Assembly (NCBI RefSeq): GCF_011742875.1
Contig: NZ_JAAQTL010000001.1
Span: 2,046,001-2,110,000 of the forward strand
Direction of reading: 5' to 3'
Source: Luteibacter yeojuensis
Lineage (GTDB): Bacteria; Pseudomonadota; Gammaproteobacteria; Xanthomonadales; Rhodanobacteraceae
Length of the DNA: 64,000 nucleotides
Part shown: piece after piece, positions 27,149-36,612 of the stretch
Position numbering within the stretch: the stretch's first letter is position 1
Layout of the letters: every line of letters starts with the position of its first letter
The notes under the pieces: generated by a model
Seen by the model: only the letters and a program-made list of their open reading frames with translations
Databases searched by the model: none
Told to the model about the DNA's origin: nothing
Program-made: the position numbers and the translations under genes

Positions 27149-30075
27149 CACTGCACCTTAAACACCTTCATCACCTCATCCCCGAGGTGATTGATGACCT
27201 TCACCGCAAACCGGCCGTTGCTCGGTTTCGGGAAAGGGCGGGAGGTATCGGAATTGAGTGTCGACCAAGCGTCGGGGTCAACCTCAGCTTTGAGGGTTGT
27301 CTTCAGCGCCTTGTACGGGTCGTTCGCGCCGAGGAAGTAGGCATGGCGAACGAAGAAGGACTCCTCGTTGTAGTCAGTGTCCAGGAACCAGCAGGCTATG
27401 CCCTCTGCGTCGTCGCTGCGGACTTCGCCGGTGCTGGGATGGAACACGTCCACGCCGTTGATCTTGACCACCAGTTGCCCATCGGCAGGCACGTCGATGA
27501 CGTCGCGCTTGCCATCGTATCTACGGATGCTACGGCCTTGCGTATCCAGCACATCCACATCCGGCTCACCGAAGATCACGAACAGGTTGCCCTTGCCGGT
27601 GTTCTTCAGGTCTTCGGCCATGTGCAGGTCAGCGTTCATGCGAGCCTTGAGCACGTGGATGCGGCCGAGTTTGCTGAATTCGCTGGCCGGCGCGTCGTAG
27701 TTGAAGGCGCAGGCGATGAGTACGTCGAAGTTGGCATCGCCGGCTTCGCGGGCGGCATCGACCAAATCAGCTCGGGTGACTGTACCGAACTCAGGGCCGA
27801 CCAGAATACCTGCTCGTTTCACCTGTTCGTTTTCCAGATAGCGGCCTTCGGCGCAGATCAAGTCACCCGGCCACGGTTCCAGTGAGGTGAATTCGATCTT
27901 GTCGGCCTTATGCGCCTGCTGCACACCGGCGGTGCGCAGGTTGGCCAGGATCAGGCTGGCAAAGTCTTGGCCATATTCGGCCTGGGTTTCGGCCACGTGG
28001 TCGATCAGCTCATCTTCCTCGTCCACGCCCAGCACGCGGTGCGGGCTGAGGGATTCCACGGTGAAGGGGCCGGCCACGCGCACCTTCTTCCTGTCCTCGT
28101 AGGGCTTGTCATAGAGGAACTCGAACTCGGCCTTAGCGGCGATGGACGCGTCGATTTCCTGCTGGCGGGCGGTACGCTGCTGCCACCAGTCGGCGTGGAG
28201 CTTCTTGGCTTCCTCGCTCCACTTGACATCGGTTTCGCGCGGAATTTCCCATTCCTGCCACTTCTTGCCGAGCGCCTGGTTCAAATCTGCGCGCAGCGGC
28301 TCAAGTACGGCCTGGAACTTGTCCCAGATAACGTCGATCTCGGCATTGTTGGCGATGGATTTGAGGGTGATATGCGGCACGCGCTCATAAACGAAGCCGT
28401 GAGCGATGTTGTCGTAAGTGGATTGGCTGGACGGCGCGCTGCGGGTGATTTCGGCTTCCTTCAACTGGCCGTCGCAGGAGTCGGCCAGCAGGTAGAACGG
28501 GTAGCGCGCGCCCATGATGCGGGCGCGGGCCAGCGCCAGCGCGACGCGGCTGGTGTCGATAGTGATCCAGCGGCGGCCCCATTGTTCGGCGACATAAGCG
28601 GTGGTGCCGGAGCCGCAGGTTGGATCGAGCACTAGATCGCCCGGGTCGGAAGCGATCAGCATGCATCGCTGCACAATCCGCGTATCGGTTTGGACAACGT
28701 ACGTTCTACTTTCGCCAAATCCACCAGATCGAAGATCGGACCAAACCGTATTAAATGGCCTATATCTCGCTCCATCAAAATATGCTTTCCAACCAACAGA
28801 GTTGCCGACCTTGTACATTCGGTTAGATTTTGCGAGTCGAGTAAGGCCGATCTCCGTGGTCTGCCATCCATACTGACCAGGAGGTCTGTACGACACGCCT
28901 TGAAATGAGAAAGGAAACCTACTTGATGGACCACCTGTTTGGGAATAAGTGGGATAGATGCGAAGCACCCGCCCCTCAGGCAACGTGTCAAGCCGCATCT
29001 TCTGCTTGAGAGATAGATCTATTACTTTACCTTTATCTGTCTCTACACAAAGGTATCGTTCGTTTGGATTCTCAAAGACATCCGTGGGATTCAAAGCATT
29101 GCGGTACTTAACTTTATCCTTATCTCTCGCAAACCAGAGTATGAAGTCGTTTGTCGACGGCAGAAGCACTGATGACAAGGCGCTTGCCTTTGAAATTACA
29201 ATCTCTCGACAGAAATTCTCGTCTCCAAAAACTTCATCCATCAACGCGCGGACGCGATGGACATTCTCATCGCCAATCTGCACAAAGATCGACCCGGACT
29301 CCGTCAACAAGTCCCGCGCCACCATCAACCGATCGCGCAAATACGTCAGATACGAATGAATTCCGTCGCGCCAGGTATCGCGGAAGGCCTTCACCTGCTC
29401 CGGCTCGCGAGTGATGTGGTCGGCGTTGCCGTCCTTCACGTCGCGGCTGGTGGTTGACCATTGGAAGTTGCTGTTGAATTTGATGCCGTAGGGCGGATCG
29501 AAATAGATGCACTGCACCTTGCCGCGCAGCCCCTCGCGCTCAGCCAGAGAGGCCATCACTTGCAAGCTGTCGCCCAGGATCATGCGGTTCTGCCAGTGGC
29601 CTTCGTGCTGGTAGAACTCGGTACGATCCGCACCTTCGGGCAGGCCGTTGAAGTCGCCGAACAGGTCCAGTGTGTCCTGTTTCGGCGCTGCGGCCTCGCG
29701 CTGGGCTTCAGTCTGGCGTCGCAGATCGTCGATCAGCGCCTTGGGTTTGACCTTCTCCTGGATGTATAGCGGTGGCGCATTGACCACGAGGTCGGACCAG
29801 TCCTGCTGGTCCTTGCCGCGCCAGATGAGTTGCGGATCCAGGTCGCGATTGAGCCGCTGCTGGAATTCCGAGGACGTCTTGCCCGTGCCGTGCGGAGCGC
29901 ATAGTTCCTCCAGCCATTGCCGGTTGGCGCGCGGGTAGGCCACCTTCACCGGCGCCTGCTCATGCTGCTGCATCACCGACTGGTGTTCCACGGTCGGGAT
30001 GTTCTTGCGTTTGGCCTCGGTATGCGTGATCTGTTCGATACCCTTGCTGGGCATCTGTGTTTTCTTCGTTGCCAT
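27148..30075 (-). CDS. Type III-like site-specific adenine DNA methyltransferase (Mod)
   Basis: Modification and specificity subunit, 975 aa from ATG 30073-30075 (MATKKTQ, behind AAGGAA); an upstream start at 30117 is unlikely. Motif IV DPPYG (193-197) precedes the AdoMet motif I region DPTCGSG (484-490), the order of beta-class N6-adenine or N4-cytosine enzymes. The stretch between them, about 290-465, is the probable target-recognition domain and is much more A+T-rich than the rest of the gene. The product is longer than classical Mod (about 650 aa), with a C-terminal extension of about 400 residues. Spacing to res is 1 nt, and the next gene overlaps the stop codon. Confidence 0.9.
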   Translation of the reverse strand: MATKKTQMPSKGIEQITHTEAKRKNIPTVEHQSVMQQHEQAPVKVAYPRANRQWLEELCAPHGTGKTSSEFQQRLNRDLDPQLIWRGKDQQDWSDLVVNAPPLYIQEKVKPKALIDDLRRQTEAQREAAAPKQDTLDLFGDFNGLPEGADRTEFYQHEGHWQNRMILGDSLQVMASLAEREGLRGKVQCIYFDPPYGIKFNSNFQWSTTSRDVKDGNADHITREPEQVKAFRDTWRDGIHSYLTYLRDRLMVARDLLTESGSIFVQIGDENVHRVRALMDEVFGDENFCREIVISKASALSSVLLPSTNDFILWFARDKDKVKYRNALNPTDVFENPNERYLCVETDKGKVIDLSLKQKMRLDTLPEGRVLRIYPTYSQTGGPSSRFPFSFQGVSYRPPGQYGWQTTEIGLTRLAKSNRMYKVGNSVGWKAYFDGARYRPFNTVWSDLRSGGFGESRTYVVQTDTRIVQRCMLIASDPGDLVLDPTCGSGTTAYVAEQWGRRWITIDTSRVALALARARIMGARYPFYLLADSCDGQLKEAEITRSAPSSQSTYDNIAHGFVYERVPHITLKSIANNAEIDVIWDKFQAVLEPLRADLNQALGKKWQEWEIPRETDVKWSEEAKKLHADWWQQRTARQQEIDASIAAKAEFEFLYDKPYEDRKKVRVAGPFTVESLSPHRVLGVDEEDELIDHVAETQAEYGQDFASLILANLRTAGVQQAHKADKIEFTSLEPWPGDLICAEGRYLENEQVKRAGILVGPEFGTVTRADLVDAAREAGDANFDVLIACAFNYDAPASEFSKLGRIHVLKARMNADLHMAEDLKNTGKGNLFVIFGEPDVDVLDTQGRSIRRYDGKRDVIDVPADGQLVVKINGVDVFHPSTGEVRSDDAEGIACWFLDTDYNEESFFVRHAYFLGANDPYKALKTTLKAEVDPDAWSTLNSDTSRPFPKPSNGRFAVKVINHLGDEVMKVFKVQ

Positions 30076-30076
30076 C

Positions 30077-33000
30077 TCAGTGTTCCTTGTTTCCCGGCGC
30101 GGGCACAGCCGATTCAATCATTTGGTTGAACTTTGCTTCGACCTCTTTGGCAAAGTCTTCCTGCATTTCGTACACATCGCCAAACTCGGCAAAGGCCCAG
30201 CGGCCGTGCGTGCCGAGGTGATTCACGCCGGGAATCCAGTAGGTGTCCATGGTGGACTTTTTTTCTTTCGCATCCTCGCGCCGGTAGCCCTTGATCTCGA
30301 CGATCAGGTTCAGCGGGTCGTTCTTGCCGTGACCATCGTCCACTTGCACGATGAAGTCTGGGATGTAGATGCGGTTGGCCGAGCCGAAGCGGTATGGCAC
30401 TTCCAGGCCGAGGTTGTGGTTCTTGGTATAGGCCAGCACACTGGGGTGCGACTCGGCGACGCGGCAGAATTCGGATTCCCAGCCGCTGTCCAGGATCACC
30501 CAGTTGACTTGGTTCTTGGGCGGCGGCCCAAGGGTTTCCCAACGGTCTTCGCGAGAGGTGTTGAAGCGCACGTGCGCGGTGCTGCCGGTGGGGTTGAATG
30601 GGTCGAGGATGGCCTTGACCTGCTGGCCTTTCTCTAGTTCGCGCTTGACGATGCCGCGAGTAATCTTCTGGCAGGCCAGGTCGGCCAGTTCACGGTGCAT
30701 CAACTGCGCCGGATAGGTGCCACCCTTACATTCCAGGCACTCCTCCAGCCACTCACGCACGATGCGCTTAAGCTGGCCGAACAGGGCGATCGGTGCATCC
30801 TGGCCTTGGTCGCGCCAGTGCTCGAACAGCAGGTGCTTGGTCAGCTCCATCAGCAGCGTGGACTGGCGCACGTCGCCTAGGTACTTGAGGTTCAGTTCCA
30901 CCGCTTCGCCGATAATGCCGGCGTTGCGGGTTTCCGTGGGGCCGACTTGCTCTGGCGTCAATGTCAGATGATCGTCGGTGCCAAAGGCGGCTTCCAGCCT
31001 TTCCTCCGGCAGTTCGACACGATAGCCCTGCACGCGCGGAAATCGGATTTCCTGAGAGTCGCGTTCCGGGCGCAGTGCCTTGACGGTGACGGTTTCGCGC
31101 GGCTTGGGCGGGGTGGCAACTACCGGCTTGGCGGTGAAGTCGAAGGGAATGCCGAACACGTCAGCATATTCCACGTCGAACAATCCCTGCTCGTTCAATT
31201 CATAGGACTGGCGGCGCAGAGCTCGGCCAATCACCTGTTCGCAAAGCAACTGGGTCCCGAACGCACGCACACCGAGTACGTGGGTAACGGTATTGGCATC
31301 CCAGCCCTCGGTGAGCATGGACACCGACACGACGCACCGGATTTGCTCGCCCAGGCGGCCCTGCTTGCCAACGGTGTTCATCACTTCGCGCAGCAATTCG
31401 CTGTCACTCAGGTTCTCGGCTTGTCTGCGGTCGCCAGTGCGCTCGATGATTTCGCGCTTGAAACGCTCGATCTCGTCGGCGGCCATACCCCGGAAGTTGT
31501 CGTCCAGCGCCTCGCCGGATTCGAGCTGTTCGCTGTCGATCAGCAGGGTATTCGGGCGCGCCAGCGGCTCACCGTGTTCGTCGTAATTGCGGAACAGTTC
31601 CAGTCGGCCAGCCTGGTAGCTGACCTTGCCATCGTCATTACGACGATCAAAGCCGGAAATGTAATCGAACACCAGCTTGGAGGTGGCGGTGTTGTTGCAC
31701 ACCACGATGAAGCACGGCGGCACCTTGATGCCGGCCTGCTTCCAAGCTTCGTAGGTTTTGAGGTAGTGGCCGTAAAGCGCGTCCAGCGCGCTTTTCAGCA
31801 ATTGCGGAATATCTTCTGGATCGGCCTGTGCACCCTTGCCGCGCCCCTTTTTGGGCATCTTCTTGCCTATGTGCTTCCATAGATCGCGGAACATCGGCAT
31901 GTCGAAGTCGCCGGGCAGGTTCTGTGCAATCGGCACACGCGGCAACTTGACGATGCCGCACTCGATGGCATCCATCAACGAGAAGTCACTCATCGTCCAC
32001 GGGAACAAGGTGCCTTCCACGTAGCCGGAACCGGCCAGGAAGAATGGCGTGGCCGAGAGGTCGATGACCTGTTGCACGCCCAGCTTGCGGTTCACGGCTT
32101 CGAGGCCGGAAATCCACAGGCGCGCGGCTTCGTTCTCGTCCTTGACGTGTTCCTTGGCGGCTTTGAGGTCATCGCCGGTCAGGGGGTTGCCCTTGTCGTC
32201 GATGAAATCGTCGTCGGAAGCGGGCTTTTCACGATAGCAATGGTGCGCCTCGTCGTTGATGGCGAGAATGTTCTTCAGCCCCATCAATTCCGGCATGACC
32301 CGCTGGAGCATCTGCCCCTCGGTTTCCAGCGTGTCCAGCTCGCTGCCGGTGCGGCCTTGCAGCAAGCGACGGCCGCCCTTGGACAATTCCATGCGTTCGC
32401 GCAGCTTGAAGGCGTGGTAGTTGGTGATGACAATCTTGGCCTTGTCCAGATCCGCCAGCATGTCGCGGGGCACGATCTCGCGGCTGGCGTAATAGCTGTC
32501 CGCATCATTGGGCAGCAGCACGCGCAGGCGATCCTTGATGGTCAGGCCAGGGGCGACCAGCAGGAAGCCTCGGGTGAATTTCTTGCTCTGCGGATGGCGC
32601 ACGGCATTGACCGTCTGCCAAGCGATGAGCATGGCCATGACTGTGGTCTTTCCTGCGCCGGTGGCCAGCTTCAGTGCCAGGCGCATCAGGCCGGGGTTGG
32701 CATCGTTGCTGACTCTCTTCAGGTGGTCGAGAAAGCGTTCCCCACTTTTGCCGAGCTGCGGGACGACCTCGGTCAGCCAGATCGCGGTTTCGGCCGCTTC
32801 TACCTGGCAGAAGAAGGGGCGCACCCCAGCGAACTTGTGGTTGCGCCAGTGCTCCAGCAGACGGGCCGTTTCGGGGGTGACACGCCACTGCGTCGGCGGC
32901 AAGCGACGCCACGCATCGACCTCGCGCCGCACCGAATTGATCAGTTCAGAGTGGCGGTAACGCTGCCCGTCGTCAGCCAGGTTCTCGACTTCATCCAGCG

Positions 33001-33181
33001 CCAGAGTAGCCTGTTCGCCGCGGTGCCGGCGGGGCTTTGGAATCGGACTGATGAAGCTGGACGCTCGGCGTGACTCGACGATTTGCTGCGTAGGTTGTCC
33101 GCTGTCGTCCAGCTCCCAGTGCCGCGACGGGTAGTCGTAAGGCGAATTGAGGATTGGCTGGTTGAAAAACTGGTCACTCAC
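30077..33181 (-). CDS. Type III-like restriction subunit (Res): SF2 helicase with PD-(D/E)XK nuclease
   Basis: A 1034-aa protein with GTG start (33179-33181) overlapping the stop of the small upstream gene. Helicase motifs are Walker A ATGAGKTT (173-180), NDEAHH (309-314), DLSATPFF and GRALRRQS (motif VI). Near the C-terminus IPDFIV and LIVEIKGY (about 942-966) fit a PD-(D/E)XK nuclease core. With Mod it should cut unmodified DNA after ATP-dependent communication between sites. The region MPKKGRGKGAQADPE is a basic insertion. Family resemblance is to res/DEAD restriction subunits of type III systems. Head-to-tail site needs and target sequence cannot be read. Confidence 0.9.
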   Translation of the reverse strand: MSDQFFNQPILNSPYDYPSRHWELDDSGQPTQQIVESRRASSFISPIPKPRRHRGEQATLALDEVENLADDGQRYRHSELINSVRREVDAWRRLPPTQWRVTPETARLLEHWRNHKFAGVRPFFCQVEAAETAIWLTEVVPQLGKSGERFLDHLKRVSNDANPGLMRLALKLATGAGKTTVMAMLIAWQTVNAVRHPQSKKFTRGFLLVAPGLTIKDRLRVLLPNDADSYYASREIVPRDMLADLDKAKIVITNYHAFKLRERMELSKGGRRLLQGRTGSELDTLETEGQMLQRVMPELMGLKNILAINDEAHHCYREKPASDDDFIDDKGNPLTGDDLKAAKEHVKDENEAARLWISGLEAVNRKLGVQQVIDLSATPFFLAGSGYVEGTLFPWTMSDFSLMDAIECGIVKLPRVPIAQNLPGDFDMPMFRDLWKHIGKKMPKKGRGKGAQADPEDIPQLLKSALDALYGHYLKTYEAWKQAGIKVPPCFIVVCNNTATSKLVFDYISGFDRRNDDGKVSYQAGRLELFRNYDEHGEPLARPNTLLIDSEQLESGEALDDNFRGMAADEIERFKREIIERTGDRRQAENLSDSELLREVMNTVGKQGRLGEQIRCVVSVSMLTEGWDANTVTHVLGVRAFGTQLLCEQVIGRALRRQSYELNEQGLFDVEYADVFGIPFDFTAKPVVATPPKPRETVTVKALRPERDSQEIRFPRVQGYRVELPEERLEAAFGTDDHLTLTPEQVGPTETRNAGIIGEAVELNLKYLGDVRQSTLLMELTKHLLFEHWRDQGQDAPIALFGQLKRIVREWLEECLECKGGTYPAQLMHRELADLACQKITRGIVKRELEKGQQVKAILDPFNPTGSTAHVRFNTSREDRWETLGPPPKNQVNWVILDSGWESEFCRVAESHPSVLAYTKNHNLGLEVPYRFGSANRIYIPDFIVQVDDGHGKNDPLNLIVEIKGYRREDAKEKKSTMDTYWIPGVNHLGTHGRWAFAEFGDVYEMQEDFAKEVEAKFNQMIESAVPAPGNKEH

Positions 33182-33318
33182 TTCTTTGCCCCCTGATTTT
33201 TGGGCTGTTTCGGGGCCGGTCGAAGCACAAGGCTCCGATCTGCAGCCGTGCCTCCTGGCCGAATGACTTGCTTGAGGTCATCACCCAACAAGCGGCTGAT
33301 GTTGTCGATCAGTTCCAT
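33178..33318 (-). CDS. Small protein, 46 aa, between fic and res
   Basis: ATG 33316-33318 is preceded by AGGGGAA and follows the fic stop after 10 nt. Its TGA overlaps the GTG start of res (GTGA), a strong sign of translational coupling. The product begins MELIDNISRLLGDDLKQVIR and ends with a Pro/Lys/Gln-rich tail (PAPKQPKNQGAKK). No known family was recognised. It could be a small regulator or a structural partner of Res or Fic. The reading frame, ribosome site and overlaps are observed; a function is not claimed. Confidence 0.7.
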   Translation of the reverse strand: MELIDNISRLLGDDLKQVIRPGGTAADRSLVLRPAPKQPKNQGAKK

Positions 33319-33328
33319 CGTGTTCCCC

Positions 33329-34375
33329 TTAGGCCCGCTTGGCCCATTTCGCCCCTCGCCCCTTGCCCATTGACTCGATCAACCCCTCTGATTTCATCGC
33401 CCGCAGCACCAGCCGCACCATGTCCCTGCTTACGCCTGGGCAGGCTTCCTCGATCTCGGAAATCGAGAACGGCAGGGTGCGCCCCAGAACTTCCGTCCGC
33501 ACTCGGTCGCCTTTGCTGCCACGTCCCCGTTCGATGGTGCCGACACGCTCCTCGAACTCACGGTAGGCCCGTAGCAAGGCACCCCAGAAGTAGTCTAGCC
33601 AGGGCTTTACGTCGTGCTGCCCCTCGTGCCAGCCCCGCGAGCTGGCTTCCAGCGTCTCGTAATAGCCTTCCTTGGTTTCCTCGAAGATGCGTTCCAAACT
33701 GATGTAGCGCCCCACGGCATAGTCGAAGTGGTAGAGCAGCAGCAGAGTCAGCAAGCGGGACATGCGACCGTTGCCGTCGGGGAAGGGGTGAATGCACAGG
33801 AAATCGAGCATCGCCAGCGGCACTAGTACGAGGGGGTCGGCCAGGTGCTGATCCAGCGCGGTGGCGTAACGCCCGGCCAGATCGGTCATAGCCATGGGTG
33901 TGAGGTGCGCAGCGACGGGCTGGAAGCGTAGACGTGACGTGCCGTCCGGGTGACGCTCGATGATGTCGTTATTGGTAGCCTTCCAGCGCCCGCCCGCCTG
34001 CGGCATATAGCGGTACAGCAGGGTGTGGAGTTGCAGCACTACGCCCTCGCTGAAGGGCATGTGCGCGGCCGATTCGTAGATCAGCGCCAGGGCGTCACGG
34101 TAGCCGGCGATCTCCTGTTCGGAACGGCTCTTTGGCGTTGCGTTGCGGATGACCAGAGACTTCAACCGCGAGGGCGCTACGACAACACCTTCCAGCCGGT
34201 TGGACGACTCGGTGGATTCCACCACCGCGATCTGGCGTAGCCCCTTGAGGGCTTCGGGCGACTGTGCGGTGTAGAGTTGCTGCTTGCCCTGGTACTCCCC
34301 CAGCGTGCGCAATGTGGCCGCCTGGGTGCCATCAAAGCGGAGCGCGGCAAGGTACTCGGGTGTGAGCGAGTGCAT
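33329..34375 (-). CDS. Fic-domain protein (AMPylase-type) with C-terminal winged helix
   Basis: Fic proteins usually transfer AMP to a Ser, Thr or Tyr of a target. The 348-aa product has the complete catalytic motif HPFPDGNGR (196-204), so it is expected to be active. Residues 58-63 read SNRLEG, matching the N-terminal inhibitory motif (S/T)xxxE(G/N) of class II Fic proteins, which would restrain activity. The C-terminal 90 residues look like a winged helix (FSISEIEEACPGVSRDMVRLV), suggesting DNA binding. It is the first gene of the island operon and has operator-like repeats over its promoter. Fic genes are known companions of restriction-modification islands. Confidence 0.92.
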   Translation of the reverse strand: MHSLTPEYLAALRFDGTQAATLRTLGEYQGKQQLYTAQSPEALKGLRQIAVVESTESSNRLEGVVVAPSRLKSLVIRNATPKSRSEQEIAGYRDALALIYESAAHMPFSEGVVLQLHTLLYRYMPQAGGRWKATNNDIIERHPDGTSRLRFQPVAAHLTPMAMTDLAGRYATALDQHLADPLVLVPLAMLDFLCIHPFPDGNGRMSRLLTLLLLYHFDYAVGRYISLERIFEETKEGYYETLEASSRGWHEGQHDVKPWLDYFWGALLRAYREFEERVGTIERGRGSKGDRVRTEVLGRTLPFSISEIEEACPGVSRDMVRLVLRAMKSEGLIESMGKGRGAKWAKRA

Positions 34376-34397
34376 GAAATGTAAGCCCGGGCTATCT

Positions 34398-34591
34398 AAA
34401 CGGGGTAATCATAGCCATTAAATGGGGTATTGTCTCTAAAAATACCTCATTAATAGGGTCTAACTACCCCATTTTCCGAACACTGGACTGGCCGTGGGGC
34501 TGGCATGGGCGACCAAAAGAGAACGAGCGACATGAAATAAAGAGGCAATCAAGCAAGAATTACCCTATTTAATCCATTGTTTACCCCGTTC
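34398..34591. repeat. Cluster of TACCCCATTT-type sites (operator-like)
   Basis: Copies seen: AAACGGGGTA (34398-34407), AAATGGGGTA (34420-34429), AATAGGGT (34453-34460), its inverse TACCCCATTT (34465-34474), TACCCTATTT (34561-34570) and TACCCCGTTC (34582-34591). The second and fourth form a perfect 10-bp inverted pair. The first two overlap the predicted fic promoter. The density in 200 bp and the promoter overlap suggest binding sites for a regulator, perhaps the winged-helix end of Fic. The rest of the gap to ychF (34592-34818) shows no gene or clear signal. Confidence 0.6.
34408..34436 (-). promoter_or_regulatory. Putative promoter of the fic-res-mod operon
   Basis: Minus strand GAGACA (34431-34436), 17-nt spacer, TATGAT (34408-34413), then about 30 nt to the fic ATG. 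It sits in a locally A+T-rich 60-bp segment. One TACCCCATTT site fills the spacer and another touches the downstream edge of the -10. Confidence 0.6.
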
Positions 34592-34818
34592 CCAGCGCCC
34601 AGCCTAGGACAAAGGCGAATGGCAAGGGAAGGGCACTCAAGGGGGCACCAGCCTTACCCAGAAAAGGAAAAGGTCGCCCCCTGTCCGTTCGTTCCGCAAC
34701 ATCCGCCCGACTCTGCAAGGACAACGGGCTGGCATGGTCACGCCGCGCTTTCATCTTTGCCGCGGGCAGACGCCACACTGCATCCTCGAAGTCGAACTCG
34801 TCCCACCAGCAAAAATCG

Positions 34819-35910
34819 TCAAACGTTGAAGCGGAAATGCAGCACGTCGCCTTCCTTGACGAGGTAATCCTTGCCTTCCAGGCGGAGACGGCCGGCTTCC
34901 TTCGCGCCCTGCTCGCCCTTGAACTTGATGTAGTCGTCGTACGCCACCGTTTCGGCGCGGATGAAGCCGCGCTCGAAGTCGGTGTGGATGACGCCCGCGG
35001 CCTGCGGCGCCGTGGAACCGGCACGAACCTGCCACGCGCGCACTTCCTGCACGCCGGCGGTGAAGTAGGTCTGCAGGCCAAGCAGACGGTAGCCGGCGCG
35101 GATGACGCGGTTGAGGCCCGGCTCGTCGAAACCGAGGTCCTTCAGGAACTCGTCGCGGTCGGCGTCTTCGAGCTGCGCGAGCTCTTCCTCGATGGCGGCG
35201 CACACCGGCACCACTTCCGCGCCCTCTTCCACCGCGCGGGCACGTACGGCGTCGAGGTGCGGGTTGTTCTCGAAACCGTCTTCCGCCACGTTGGCGATGT
35301 ACATGATCGGCTTCAGCGTGATGAGGAACATGTCGCGGACGAGTGCCTTCTCTTCCGCGTCGAGCCCGGCGGTGCGCGCCGACTTGCCCTGGTCGAGCAC
35401 CTTGGCGAGCTTCTCCAGCACCGGCTTGCGGGCGAGCGCGTCCTTGTCGTTGGCCTTGGCCGCACGCGTGGCGCGATCCAGTGCCTTCAGCACGGACTCC
35501 AGGTCGGCCAGGGCCAGCTCGGTGTCGATGGTTTCGATGTCGGCGATCGGGTCGACCTTGTTCGCCACGTGGATGACGTTGCCGTCCTCGAAGCAACGCA
35601 CGACGTGCGCGATGGCGTCGGTCTCGCGGATGTGCGCGAGGAACTTGTTGCCCAGCCCTTCGCCCTTCGACGCGCCGGCGACGAGACCCGCGATGTCGAC
35701 GAATTCCATGGTGGTGGGAATGATGCGCTGCGGCTTCACGATGGCCGCGAGCTCGTTCAGGCGCGGATCGGGCACCGGCACGATGCCGGTGTTCGGCTCG
35801 ATCGTGCAGAACGGGAAGTTGGCGGCGGCGATGCCGGCCTTGGTCAGCGCGTTGAACAGGGTGGACTTGCCGACGTTAGGCAAGCCGACGATGCCGCATT
35901 TGATGCCCAT
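34819..35910 (-). CDS. ychF: Redox-regulated ATPase/GTP-binding protein YchF
   Basis: YchF (OLA1 family) is an Obg-related P-loop NTPase that prefers ATP, binds ribosomes and affects stress responses. The 363-aa product has G1 GLPNVGKST near residues 8-16, a [16 protein letters not shown] switch region, the coiled insertion and a C-terminal TGS domain ending in [11 protein letters not shown], all standard for the family. It is 31 nt downstream of pth, the usual pairing. It is the first chromosomal core gene to the right of the island. Confidence 0.97.
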   Translation of the reverse strand: MGIKCGIVGLPNVGKSTLFNALTKAGIAAANFPFCTIEPNTGIVPVPDPRLNELAAIVKPQRIIPTTMEFVDIAGLVAGASKGEGLGNKFLAHIRETDAIAHVVRCFEDGNVIHVANKVDPIADIETIDTELALADLESVLKALDRATRAAKANDKDALARKPVLEKLAKVLDQGKSARTAGLDAEEKALVRDMFLITLKPIMYIANVAEDGFENNPHLDAVRARAVEEGAEVVPVCAAIEEELAQLEDADRDEFLKDLGFDEPGLNRVIRAGYRLLGLQTYFTAGVQEVRAWQVRAGSTAPQAAGVIHTDFERGFIRAETVAYDDYIKFKGEQGAKEAGRLRLEGKDYLVKEGDVLHFRFNV

Positions 35911-35941
35911 GGCGAATCTGTGTCCGGTTGGTGTGAGGGAG

Positions 35942-36520
35942 TCAGGCGACCGTGTGCAGGCGTTTCATCGCCTCGTCGAACTTGCCGTCCAGCGCCAGCG
36001 GCAGCACGTCGAACGCGCGCCCGATGGCGTGCATGATGGCGTCCTCGTCGGCCGCGTTCGGGCGGCCCAGCACCCAGGGGGTGACCTTGTCCTTGTGCCC
36101 CGGGTGGCCGATGCCGACCCGCAGGCGGTGGAACTTGCCGTGGCCCAGGTGGGCCATGATGTCGCGCAGTCCGTTCTGGCCGCCGTGGCCGCCGTCGAAC
36201 TTCATGCGGACGGTGCCGGGCGGGAGGTCCAGTTCGTCGTGGGCGACGAGGCACTCCTCCGGCGCAATCTTGTAGTAGCGCAGCGCCGAGGCGACGGCGA
36301 TGCCGCTCTTGTTCATGAACGTGGCCGGCTTGAGCAGCCAGACGGTCTCTCCGCCGATACGCAGCTTGCAGGTCTCGCCATGCAGCTTGCCGTCGAAGGT
36401 CCAGCGCTCCCCCTGGTCCATGGCCAGGGCGTCGACACACCAGAACCCGGCGTTGTGCCGGGTCCTGACGTATTCGGCCCCGGGGTTGCCGAGGCCGACG
36501 ATAAGACGAAGTGTCGCCAT
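35942..36520 (-). CDS. pth: Peptidyl-tRNA hydrolase
   Basis: Releases tRNA from prematurely dropped peptidyl-tRNA. The 192-aa protein has the Pth signature: [18 protein letters not shown] (9-26) with active-site His22 and Asn12, FMNKSG, and the HDELDLPPG motif near 94. Length is normal. It stands between rplY (upstream, separated by REP copy D) and ychF. No oddity was seen. Confidence 0.97.
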   Translation of the reverse strand: MATLRLIVGLGNPGAEYVRTRHNAGFWCVDALAMDQGERWTFDGKLHGETCKLRIGGETVWLLKPATFMNKSGIAVASALRYYKIAPEECLVAHDELDLPPGTVRMKFDGGHGGQNGLRDIMAHLGHGKFHRLRVGIGHPGHKDKVTPWVLGRPNAADEDAIMHAIGRAFDVLPLALDGKFDEAMKRLHTVA

Positions 36521-36527
36521 GACTTCA

Positions 36528-36606
36528 TGTAGGAGCCGCCATGGCGGCGAGGAAACCTCGCGAAACAGTCACAAGGCTGCCCTCGCCGCTATAGCGGCTC
36601 CTACAG
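36528..36606. repeat. REP/BIME-like repeat, copy D
   Basis: Inverted arms TGTAGGAGCCGCCATGGCGG and CCGCTATAGCGGCTCCTACA bracket a different middle (CGCGAAACAGTCACAAGGCT). Lies in the rplY-pth gap. Confidence 0.85.
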
Positions 36607-36612
36607 GGTTCC

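Noticed and set aside
29871..29900. P-loop-like HGTGKT in the N-terminal part of Mod (about residues 62-67)
   Set aside because: No Walker B or other ATPase motifs follow. It looks like a family-specific stretch before the methyltransferase core, so an ATPase role is not claimed.
34577..34867. A 96-residue plus-strand frame between fic and ychF
   Set aside because: It overlaps the end of ychF on the other strand, has no ribosome site, and its composition is not protein-like.
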